26,546 nt of DNA. Origin: Candidatus Geocrenenecus sp. JGI 0000106-J15 (GTDB lineage: Archaea > Thermoproteota > Nitrososphaeria_A > Caldarchaeales > Wolframiiraptoraceae). Below the pieces are notes generated by a model that was not told the origin of the DNA, did no database searches, and saw nothing but the letters and a program-made list of their open reading frames with translations. Positions 1-6,183 of this stretch are shown here, in pieces. Location of the stretch: contig ASPF01000007.1 of NCBI GenBank assembly GCA_000405685.1, positions 1 through 26,546 on the forward strand, in the 5' to 3' direction. The first letter of the stretch is position 1. The number at the start of each line of letters is the position of its first letter. A program made the position numbers and the translations under genes.

Positions 1-1
1 G

Positions 2-1687
2 ACAGTAGATTTGAAACTTGAAGGAGTTAAAGCAAAAACAAAATGGGCGGAGACAGTACTGAGTCGACTTCTAAAGAATGTATTATTCAAGAAGAATATT
101 GAGTTCCCCCAAAATCCTAACATTAGAATAGTAGATAGTAGAGGTATTACATTATATCCAGATGGAAGAATAGAAGTTGTTAGTACAGCAATGGAGCAGA
201 ATATTATCCAGTTAGAATACGAATATAATGAATCGATCAAAGTCTTAAACCAGGTTAAAGCGAAGATCGAGGAGTTACAGAATCGTCTATACCTGATAGA
301 AGAAGAAAAAAAGCAATTGTATAATGAAAAAAGTAAAATCAATTTAGAGAAAGAACTTGAAGAAAGAGCAATTAATAAAAATAAAGAAGAGATATTCAAT
401 AGCTTCTTGAGGCTTTTATCTCTAAGCTTAGAAAAGATTAAGTTAAAGAAGGAGTTATCGGAGGCTCGTTCAAGACTAGAAAAATACATTGAAGAACTAG
501 GAAAAATAAAGCTGGTAGATAAGTCTGAAATCCAGTTTTTAAAAGAGGAGATTAAGAAGAATGAAGAAGAATTTCTAAATATTTCTACTAAACGTAAAGA
601 GTTGGAGATAGAGCTTCGAGAAACTTCCCGGTTGATCCAAGAATATAATCAAGAATGTGAGAGATTAGAAGCTCAAATCAAGAATGCAGAATTAAAGATA
701 AAGGATAAGAAGAGTGAGAAAGAAGAGTTAGAAAGAAAACTTGAAGATATTTTAACTCAATATAATCTAATCCAAGCTGATCTTAAGAACCATCACCATG
801 AATTAAACTTAATAATCCTTAACATACAACAAAAAAAGAGTGAATTAGAAAAATCTTCATCAGCCATCTCTGTTATTAGAAACGAGCTTAGAACATTAGA
901 ATCTAGACTTCAAGAATTAACTAACAAGAGATTAAGTATTGCTATTAGGAGAAGTCAGCTAGAATCAGATATGAGGAAGATTAAAGAAGAGTTAAATTCA
1001 CTACTATCTTTAGATTTTCCTGATATCCCTATAGAAGAGATCGAAGAAGTTGAAAATGAGTTAAGAGGAGAATTGAATGAGTTAGAAAAGATAAATCAGC
1101 TCGCTCCCCAACAATATGAAGAGATCATTGGAAATTATAAGTTGAGATCTCAAAGAATTAGAGAGATTGAAGAAGAAAGAGATGAGATACTGAGATTTAT
1201 ATCTTGGATTGAGAGCGAGAAGAAGAAAGTTTTCATGAATACTTTTAACAAGGTTTCAGAAAGCTTTGAGAAATTTTTCTTCATGCTAACTGATGGGCAA
1301 GCTTGGCTTAAACTAGAAGACTTAGAAGATCCATTCAGTAAGGGGGTAGAGATGATCTTAAGATTTCCAGGTAAATCAGCAAGGTCTGCTAGGAGTGCTA
1401 GTGGAGGGGAGAAGTCTGTTGCTGCTGTAGCTTTACTCTTAGCTCTCCAGGGATTAACACCTGCAGAGTTCTACATCTTTGATGAGGTGGATGCGCATAT
1501 GGATATCCAGTATAGCATTAGGTTAGCTGAACTATTTGAGGAAATGTCTAAGAAGACCCAGATAATAGTTATAAGCTTAAAAGACGTGATCGCTGAGAAG
1601 GCAGACCAGCTGGTCGGGGTATATAATAAGAGTAGTGAGTCAAGAGTTGTTAAGATGACTATTGATGAGGTTATGAATTATGAGTGA
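2..1687 (+). CDS. smc: SMC chromosome segregation ATPase, C-terminal half (partial at window edge)
   Basis: The reading frame is open to the left edge of the window, so the N-terminal ATPase lobe and first coiled-coil arm lie outside it. What remains starts in the C-terminal part of the hinge (a Gly- and Asp-containing stretch over roughly the first 60 residues). It continues as about 350 residues of Glu/Lys/Leu-rich coiled coil and ends in the C-terminal ABC lobe. That lobe has the signature ASGGEKS (near 1393-1413) and the Walker B and D-loop IFDEVDAHMD (near 1476-1505). SMC forms a clamp with ScpA and ScpB that compacts and segregates the chromosome. The gene overlaps scpA by 8 nt, which supports one operon. 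Rad50 is unlikely: there is no CxxC zinc hook and the neighbours are Scp proteins. Confidence 0.93.
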   Translation, partial: TVDLKLEGVKAKTKWAETVLSRLLKNVLFKKNIEFPQNPNIRIVDSRGITLYPDGRIEVVSTAMEQNIIQLEYEYNESIKVLNQVKAKIEELQNRLYLIEEEKKQLYNEKSKINLEKELEERAINKNKEEIFNSFLRLLSLSLEKIKLKKELSEARSRLEKYIEELGKIKLVDKSEIQFLKEEIKKNEEEFLNISTKRKELEIELRETSRLIQEYNQECERLEAQIKNAELKIKDKKSEKEELERKLEDILTQYNLIQADLKNHHHELNLIILNIQQKKSELEKSSSAISVIRNELRTLESRLQELTNKRLSIAIRRSQLESDMRKIKEELNSLLSLDFPDIPIEEIEEVENELRGELNELEKINQLAPQQYEEIIGNYKLRSQRIREIEEERDEILRFISWIESEKKKVFMNTFNKVSESFEKFFFMLTDGQAWLKLEDLEDPFSKGVEMILRFPGKSARSARSASGGEKSVAAVALLLALQGLTPAEFYIFDEVDAHMDIQYSIRLAELFEEMSKKTQIIVISLKDVIAEKADQLVGVYNKSSESRVVKMTIDEVMNYE

Positions 1688-2336
1688 GAGAACAATAACA
1701 ATATGGAGTGATCCTAGATGGAAGATACTATTTGACGTGACTAGAATTGATAGAGTGAAGCCATGGGAGGTAAATCTAGTCAAGATTATAAGAGCATTAG
1801 TAGAAGAACTTGGGAAGCTTGATATCATAGACTTAAACCCTTGTGGTATAGCAGTATACTCAGCTGCAATTATTCATAGAATGAAGACCGAGAAGCTACT
1901 TAGATTAGATACGCCCAGCCAACCCAAAGAAAAACTTCAGTTAATCATCCCCCAGCCTATCGAGCTACCCATACCATCAGAATTCATGATATTAACTATT
2001 CAAGATCTAGCTCAATCTCTGAAGAACGTACTCTATCAACATATTAAAGTTGGAAATGCTCCTCAAGAACTACAAGCATTTACAGATTTAAGTCTTGAAG
2101 ATTACCTAGTAAAACTGGAAGAAAGAATAGAGGAATTCGTCAAGACCCTTAAAGAGATCTTTGTAGAACATGAAATTATAGAGTTTAAAGCTTTGATAGA
2201 AGATGTTGACAAAATCGAGGCTATCCGAAGATTTATACTACTACTTTTCGCAGCTGCTAGAGGCATTATAGAGATAATACAAGATGAGGAGACTGACAAG
2301 ATTATGGTGAAGTGGATTGGTGGAGAAAAGCCTTAA
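1680..2336 (+). CDS. scpA: ScpA kleisin subunit of the SMC complex
   Basis: This 218-aa protein matches archaeal ScpA. Its N-terminal region (about residues 18-75) contains PWEVNLVKI, then DIIDLNPCG and a hydrophobic Ala-rich helix ending in RMKTEKLL, the usual kleisin N-terminal domain that contacts the SMC neck. A charged central part follows, and the C-terminal end is a compact helical/winged region. The length is typical of archaeal ScpA and shorter than bacterial ScpA (about 250 aa). The ATG lies inside the end of smc and the stop lies inside scpB, so the three genes are translationally linked. Its role is to bridge the two SMC heads and recruit ScpB. Recognition rests on weak sequence similarity but strong gene context. 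Confidence 0.88.
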   Translation: MSERTITIWSDPRWKILFDVTRIDRVKPWEVNLVKIIRALVEELGKLDIIDLNPCGIAVYSAAIIHRMKTEKLLRLDTPSQPKEKLQLIIPQPIELPIPSEFMILTIQDLAQSLKNVLYQHIKVGNAPQELQAFTDLSLEDYLVKLEERIEEFVKTLKEIFVEHEIIEFKALIEDVDKIEAIRRFILLLFAAARGIIEIIQDEETDKIMVKWIGGEKP

Positions 2337-2895
2337 AGAAATTATCACTAGAATTGAGGCATTACTCTTCGCTGCATCTAAACCAGTTGAGGTTAGAGAA
2401 CTACTAAGTATATGTGGGCTTAGAAAGAAGGAGAAAGTAATATCAGCCGTAAAAGAATTAATGAAGAAATATAACGATGGTCAGAGTGCAGTTGAATTAG
2501 TTGAGCTTCCAGGTGAGAGATTCTATCTAAGACTTAGAAGAGAATATCATGAGTTAGTTAAGAAGTATGTAAAAAGACCATTATTTAGTAGAGGTGTTAT
2601 GAGAACGTTATCATTCATAGCTTACCATCAACCGATTGAGCAAAGTAAAGTTGCAGTAGTCAGGGGAAACTCAGCATACAAACATGTAAAGATCCTAGTA
2701 GAGAGAGGACTAGTAGAAGCAGAAGAGAAAGGAAAAACTAAGATGTTGAAGACAACTCAACTGCTTGCAGACTACTTAGGTGTACCCAATAACCCTTCAT
2801 CAATAAAGAAAGCATTAATGTTAAGAATGGAAGAGAATAGAGAGAAAGCTGGAAAATTAGATTCAGAGGGAAGGTTAGAGATCAAGAATACCTAG
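2317..2895 (+). CDS. scpB: ScpB, winged-helix partner of ScpA
   Basis: This 192-aa protein begins IIxRIEALLFAASKPVEVREL, the characteristic ScpB opening, followed by two winged-helix units. The second covers about residues 95-150, with MRTLSFIAYHQPIEQS and a wing at LVERGLVEAEEKG. ScpB dimers bind ScpA and modulate SMC ATPase activity. The start is TTG at 2317 or the adjacent GTG at 2320. GGTGA at 2306-2310 is a plausible ribosome binding site, and the start lies 20 nt inside scpA. The last 30 residues are charged and probably disordered. About 100 nt separate it from eS8, so the SMC operon ends here. Confidence 0.9.
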   Translation: MVEKSLKEIITRIEALLFAASKPVEVRELLSICGLRKKEKVISAVKELMKKYNDGQSAVELVELPGERFYLRLRREYHELVKKYVKRPLFSRGVMRTLSFIAYHQPIEQSKVAVVRGNSAYKHVKILVERGLVEAEEKGKTKMLKTTQLLADYLGVPNNPSSIKKALMLRMEENREKAGKLDSEGRLEIKNT

Positions 2896-2933
2896 AAGTC
2901 TGAAAAACAGTAGTAGAAAACTCTAGTCAAGAA

Positions 2934-2950
2934 TTATTTAAAATAATATA
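2934..2950 (+). promoter_or_regulatory. TATA-rich promoter region of the eS8 gene
   Basis: An A/T-only stretch (TTATTTAAAATAATATA) lies about 55 nt before the eS8 start, in the first non-coding DNA after scpB. It fits an archaeal TATA box with transcription starting near 2970. A second candidate, CATTAAATAC at 2961-2970, would give a nearly leaderless transcript. Confidence 0.45.
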
Positions 2951-2998
2951 TCTGCTTTATCATTAAATACAGGCTTCTCGAAAGATTATCGGATGTAG

Positions 2999-3385
2999 AT
3001 GGTTCAATGGCATTGGGACCTTCATAAGAGAAAGCCTACAGGTGGAAAGAAGCGCCCATATAGGAAGAAGAGGAGATATGAAAGAGGTGGAGACCCAGTT
3101 TTAACTATGATTGGTGAGAGAGAAGTTAAAGCCGAGAGAGGGAGAGGGGGAGGTTTAAAATATTCACTTATGTCAGATCATTATGCAAATGTATTCGATT
3201 CAGACACAGGAACATGTAAGAAAGTAAAGATACTACGAGTAATAGCAAACAAGGCTAATAGAGATTATGAGAGGAGAGGAGTAATAACAAAAGGCGCTAT
3301 AATTGAGACAGAGATCGGTAAAGCAAGAGTAACCTCTAGACCTAGTCAAGATGGAATAATAAACGCTATACTACTTAAGGCATAA
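2999..3385 (+). CDS. rps8e: 30S ribosomal protein eS8
   Basis: The product is 128 aa, the usual length of archaeal eS8. It begins with the conserved basic N-terminus (DLHKRKPTGGKKRPYRKKRRYERG), followed by DPVLTMIGE and the Gly-rich loop GRGGGLKYSL. It ends in the typical ITKGAIIETEIGKARVTSRP block and a short C-terminal strand. It is a small-subunit protein found only in archaea and eukaryotes, so it fixes the domain of the host. No frame damage is visible, unlike some neighbours downstream. The gene is followed by 370 nt without a convincing gene before srp19. Confidence 0.96.
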   Translation: MVQWHWDLHKRKPTGGKKRPYRKKRRYERGGDPVLTMIGEREVKAERGRGGGLKYSLMSDHYANVFDSDTGTCKKVKILRVIANKANRDYERRGVITKGAIIETEIGKARVTSRPSQDGIINAILLKA

Positions 3386-3754
3386 CCAAGTAAAATCATT
3401 ATATCTTACAACATGTTAAATTATTTGATATAGGCTTACTTAGCTATAATAGAGTCGAAACAATACTTGGTCAAGGTATGGCATCTCCTAACAATATCTA
3501 CCATGTTGTAGCTTCAGATCTAAGTTTTAAGGAGAATCAAGAGATAAACTAAGAAGAATATTGTTTATTCCAGAGAATATAAGTTAACAACTATAGATGC
3601 TCTCAATTGAAACATGGGTTGTACTTCTACTCGGTATAAGTCTTTTAAGATACTAAATAGGTGGTTTTAAATAAAAATAACTTAGAGAAGTAAGAAGCCT
3701 AAAATATGTCTAGACAGAAAACTAGAAGAGATAGCTGGAGAGGGTAAGAGTAGA
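3386..3754. other. Gene-poor 370-nt gap between eS8 and srp19, possible gene debris
   Basis: No complete gene is seen. A 52-codon open stretch at 3394-3552 (+) has no start codon near its beginning. Its middle reads KLFDIGLLSYNRVETI and ASPNNIY, which loosely recalls the N-terminus of lipoate-ligase-like proteins, but this is weak. A hydrophobic 19-codon ORF lies at 3597-3656, and a basic 13-codon ORF (MSRQKTRRDSWRG) at 3706-3747, just before srp19. A TATA-like TTTAAATAAAAA lies at about 3666-3677 and could serve srp19. I see no tRNA and no clear RNA fold. Confidence 0.35.
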
Positions 3755-4039
3755 ATGATCAAGCGAGATGGCTATGTTATTTGGCCAATATATTTTGATA
3801 AGAACGTTCCAAGATCTCGATGTAGACGTGTATCTCTCAGCCTTGCTGTAAAGAATCCTTCAGTTGAAAAGATTATTGAGGCTGCCAGAAGCCTTGGATG
3901 GAGGATAGAATTAGAGAGTGGAGCTCACCCATCTACGTGGTGGGTTAGAACAGGGAAGATAATAGTCAGGCCTGATAAACCTATGAGCAAGAATTTTCTA
4001 ATTAAGACCCTGGCTCATCGCCTTAAAATACTAACTTAA
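3755..4039 (+). CDS. srp19: Signal recognition particle 19 kDa protein
   Basis: This 94-aa product has the family opening YVIWPIYFDKNVPRSRCRRV, the RNA-binding beta strand and loop of SRP19. It continues with SLAVKNPSVEKIIEAARSLGW, a basic stretch around the conserved WW, and a C-terminal Lys-rich helix. The length equals that of other archaeal SRP19 proteins. SRP19 binds helices 6 and 8 of 7S RNA and helps SRP54 join the particle that targets ribosomes to the membrane. The ATG at 3755 places the conserved strand at the very N-terminus. It precedes gar1 on the same strand, with a new promoter in between. Confidence 0.95.
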   Translation: MIKRDGYVIWPIYFDKNVPRSRCRRVSLSLAVKNPSVEKIIEAARSLGWRIELESGAHPSTWWVRTGKIIVRPDKPMSKNFLIKTLAHRLKILT

Positions 4040-4051
4040 TCAAAAAAGATA

Positions 4052-4061
4052 AACTTTAAAC
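4052..4061 (+). promoter_or_regulatory. TATA box for leaderless gar1
   Basis: AACTTTAAAC is centred about 27 nt before the GTG start of gar1, the exact spacing for an archaeal transcript starting at its initiation codon. No Shine-Dalgarno sequence is present (the preceding bases are A-rich). Confidence 0.6.
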
Positions 4062-4083
4062 TATTGGAAAAAAACAAAATCAT

Positions 4084-4335
4084 GTGTCTAGTAAGCAAAC
4101 TATAGTAAGACTTGGAGTACTATGGAAGATAGTGAAAAGTCAATTAGTTATTAAATGTGAGAAGGTTCCAAAGATTGGTGTAAAAGTATATGATTCATCC
4201 CTTAGGGAAGTTGGCGAGATAGTAAGCATCTTCGGACCTACTTCTCAACCCTTCGCTGAAGTTAGAACAGCTAATAACTCCTCAAAGAGATACTTAGGAG
4301 AAACGTTCTACATCTTAGAGAGAGGTTTGAGATAA
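4084..4335 (+). CDS. gar1: H/ACA ribonucleoprotein subunit Gar1
   Basis: This 83-aa product shows the Gar1 core: RLGVLWKIVKSQLVIKC, then KVPKIGVKVYDSSLREVGEIVSIFGPTSQPFAEV. The GxVYD and IFGP elements are diagnostic. Gar1 binds Cbf5 and promotes product release by the H/ACA pseudouridine synthase complex. The eukaryotic Gly/Arg-rich tails are absent, as is normal for archaea. The start is GTG; the overlapping ATG two bases earlier is in another frame and stops quickly. The A of the stop codon is the first base of the ATG of the downstream tfb remnant, so the two were co-transcribed. A gar1-tfb pair is a common archaeal arrangement. Confidence 0.93.
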   Translation: MSSKQTIVRLGVLWKIVKSQLVIKCEKVPKIGVKVYDSSLREVGEIVSIFGPTSQPFAEVRTANNSSKRYLGETFYILERGLR

Positions 4336-4945
4336 TGGATATGGAACACTGCCCACAATGTGGAACCGAGATCTTTATACAAGATGAAGATAGCGGAGAG
4401 ATAGTATGCTCGAACTGTGGCTTCGTTATCTCCTATAGAGTATTAGACGCCTCTGGAAGAATGGTTTAAAGCTGGGAAGAAACTATAAAAGCATAGCCGC
4501 AGCTTCTCTCTATATTTCATCGAGAATGTTTTCTATACATAGAAGCATGAAAGAATTCATAGAACTTTCTGGTGTAAGCAATAAGTCCTTCTGGAAGGGT
4601 TATAAGAAAATAATTCAGAATTTAAAAGTCAGAGGAGATTTCGGAGAGTTCAGCATAATTATTTCTAAGATAATTAATCAATTAAATCTTAAAGGAGAGG
4701 TTGAGCATCTTGCAAATAAAATAATCAATTTAGCTAGAGAAGAAGGGTTACTAAGCGGGAGGAAGCCCGATAGCATAGCTACAGCATCTGTTTACATGGC
4801 TGCTAAAATACTTAAACAGAGAGTAAATCAACGTAAACTTGCAGAAATAGCTTCAATAAGTATAACGACTCTTAGAAGTAGATATAAAGAATTGAGCCGA
4901 ATGATTAATAAGGTTCAAGACCAGATTAACCAAATAGAGAAGTAG
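4335..4945 (+). pseudogene. tfb: Collapsed transcription factor B (TFB): zinc ribbon plus C-terminal cyclin fold, middle missing
   Basis: From 4335 a frame encodes an intact TFIIB zinc ribbon (CPQCGTEIF, then IVCSNCGFVISYRVLD) and stops at 4467-4469 after 44 codons. The other part lies in a different frame, open from about 4439: GRNYKSIAAASLYISSRMF is the second half of cyclin repeat 1, followed by a complete cyclin repeat 2 (LLSGRKPDSIATASVYMAAK, RSRYKELSRMI) ending at 4945. Compared with a normal TFB of about 300 aa, the B-reader, B-linker and first half of cyclin 1 (about 100 residues) are absent, and the two halves are out of frame. The simplest reading is an internal deletion. A shorter product from ATG 4526 (139 aa) or separate zinc-ribbon and cyclin peptides cannot be excluded. 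Confidence 0.85.
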
Positions 4946-4950
4946 CGAAT

Positions 4951-4960
4951 AAGATATATA
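4951..4960 (+). promoter_or_regulatory. TATA box before the TFE-beta-like gene
   Basis: AAGATATATA is centred about 30 nt upstream of GTG 4986. No Shine-Dalgarno sequence precedes either candidate start. It suggests an independent, nearly leaderless transcript. Confidence 0.45.
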
Positions 4961-4985
4961 GTACAGGTAGAAATAGTATCTCTAG

Positions 4986-5372
4986 GTGCTTATTTTGCCT
5001 CCTAAGATGAGTAAGCTTGAAGAAAAAGCCATAAAGCTTCTCCTTAAATATGAGGAAAGAGGTTTGCTCCAATCAGAACTATGGCATAAACTTGGAGTTA
5101 CTAGTAGAGAAGGTTCTAGAATTGCGATAAAATTAGAGAAGAAGGGGATAGTAAAGAGGGTTAAAGAATTTGCTAGAGATCGGTGGACTAGAAGGCTTGT
5201 CCCACTAATTAGACAGGTCACCCTTGAACCTATAAAAGGTTCTCCATGCCCATCCTGCATATATAATAATGTATGTGGTAGACAAGGTACAGTTTCACCT
5301 AATACCTGTGTATGGATCGAAGAATGGCTAGTCTCATCGTCTAGCTCCTCGAGAAGTATTGAGAAAAACTAG
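4986..5372 (+). CDS. TFE-beta-like (RPC39/RPC34-type) winged-helix protein with Cys cluster
   Basis: The 128-aa product has an N-terminal winged helix (about residues 10-65: LLLKYEERGLLQSELWHKLG, then RIAIKLEKKGIVKRV) with a basic wing. A four-Cys segment follows: CPSCIYNNVCG, then TCVWIEEWL. This layout, one winged helix plus four cysteines ending in a Cys-x-x-Trp helix, is that of archaeal TFE-beta, where the cysteines bind an Fe-S cluster and the protein pairs with TFE-alpha in promoter opening. The start is GTG 4986 by TATA spacing; ATG 5007 would remove seven residues. Its position beside tfb supports a transcription role. A generic Fe-S HTH regulator is the alternative. The Ser-rich tail (SSSSSS) is unusual. 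Confidence 0.72.
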   Translation: MLILPPKMSKLEEKAIKLLLKYEERGLLQSELWHKLGVTSREGSRIAIKLEKKGIVKRVKEFARDRWTRRLVPLIRQVTLEPIKGSPCPSCIYNNVCGRQGTVSPNTCVWIEEWLVSSSSSSRSIEKN

Positions 5373-5390
5373 ATTCATAACTATTTGTCC

Positions 5391-5798
5391 TCAATATCTT
5401 TTTAACCCTACTAGGTAGATTTCTGAACTCGTCTTTCTCGTAGCTGAGGGGATAAACCTCTTCACATAGTTAAAAGAAGTTCTTAACTGTTCTTCAAGTA
5501 GTTGAAGCTCACGGCATTCTAATGCTTTCAACATTATTGAACCTCCTCTCTTGACTAGCTTGAGAGAGATATTATACGATTTTTCTGTTAGCTCTATCTG
5601 CCTAGAAATATCTACATCTCTAACACCGGTAAACCTTGGAGAGGCATCAGAAACAACTACGTCCACCAGTTTCCCATTTAATACTTGTAGAATCTTTATT
5701 GTAGTATCTTCTTCAAGAATGTCTGATTGAATAGTGATTACGTTTGATTCACTGAATGCTTTAAACTTTCTATCATCTATAACTAAGTCTGATGCACC
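5391..5798 (-). pseudogene. rlmE: FtsJ/RlmE-family rRNA 2'-O-methyltransferase, N-terminus deleted
   Basis: Read on the minus strand, the frame is open well beyond the GTG at 5666. From about 5798 it gives VITIQSDILEED, LVDVVVSDASPRFTGV, RQIELTEKSYNISLKLVKRGGSIMLK and SRKTSSEIYLVGLKRY. These are the FtsJ motifs after the SAM-binding loop, including the catalytic Asp of VVSDASP, the Lys of IMLKA and the Glu of SSEIY. The first roughly 65-70 residues, which hold the first catalytic Lys and the Gly-rich SAM loop, are missing. Beyond 5798 the sequence becomes the antisense of a presenilin-like gene. The family methylates 23S rRNA. The fragment should not be able to bind SAM normally. Confidence 0.82.
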
Positions 5799-6060
5799 GT
5801 TATTAAGAGGGTTAGTAGTAGAGGTAGGAGATATAGCATTAGGGCTTGGAGACCTCTTCTTCTACTCACTCACAATCTCAGCAATACTCTTCAACTACGG
5901 AATAGCTTCTGCATTAGCATCAACAACCTCTATCATAATAGGATACATTATAGTAATCTATACACTAAACAAAAGAAGACAACTACCAGGGCTACCAATA
6001 CCACTACTACTAGCACTCACAACAGCGGTTATTATTCATCAAGTAATTTTAAGGTACTAA
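5797..6060 (+). pseudogene. Presenilin/signal-peptide-peptidase-type GxGD protease, C-terminal fragment
   Basis: From about residue 22 of an open frame that starts at GTG 5734, the sequence reads GDIALGLGDLFFYSL (the GxGD catalytic Asp of family A22). Two hydrophobic segments and RQLPGLPIPLLLAL follow, a close variant of the PAL motif near the third-last helix. A last hydrophobic stretch ends at 6060. The first 21 codons are simply the antisense of the ftsJ fragment. A complete archaeal presenilin homologue has nine membrane helices and a first catalytic Asp (YD) before the GxGD one. Those parts are absent, so the fragment cannot be an active intramembrane protease. Family assignment rests on GLGD plus the PAL-like motif. 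Confidence 0.72.
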
Positions 6061-6144
6061 CAGACCCATACAAAAAGATAGCTACCTAAAAGAAACCATA
6101 AATAGAATTTAACTGATAGCTTGGAGAAATACTCCTAGTCATCT

Positions 6145-6177
6145 GATATAATATAGATATAATATAGACATAATATT
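6145..6177 (+). repeat. Three tandem 11-bp TATA-like repeats upstream of the peptide ABC operon
   Basis: GATATAATATA occurs twice back to back (6145-6155 and 6156-6166), followed by an imperfect third copy, GACATAATATT (6167-6177). Each contains a TATA-like core, and the period is about one helical turn. The binding-protein gene has candidate starts at 6184, 6193 and 6259, so the array is at promoter distance. It could offer several TBP sites or a regulator binding array. Confidence 0.6.
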
Positions 6178-6183
6178 GAAAGT

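Noticed and set aside
3706..3747. 13-codon basic ORF before srp19 as a leader peptide gene
   Set aside because: Too short, with no ribosome binding site or attenuator structure; kept only as a remark in the gap entry.
4335..4945. Programmed frameshift joining the two TFB parts
   Set aside because: Even with a shift, about 100 residues of the conserved middle are absent, so recoding alone cannot restore the protein.
5734..5796. N-terminal 21 codons of the presenilin-like ORF as genuine coding sequence
   Set aside because: The minus strand here encodes recognisable FtsJ sequence (SESNVITIQSD), so these codons are an antisense accident.
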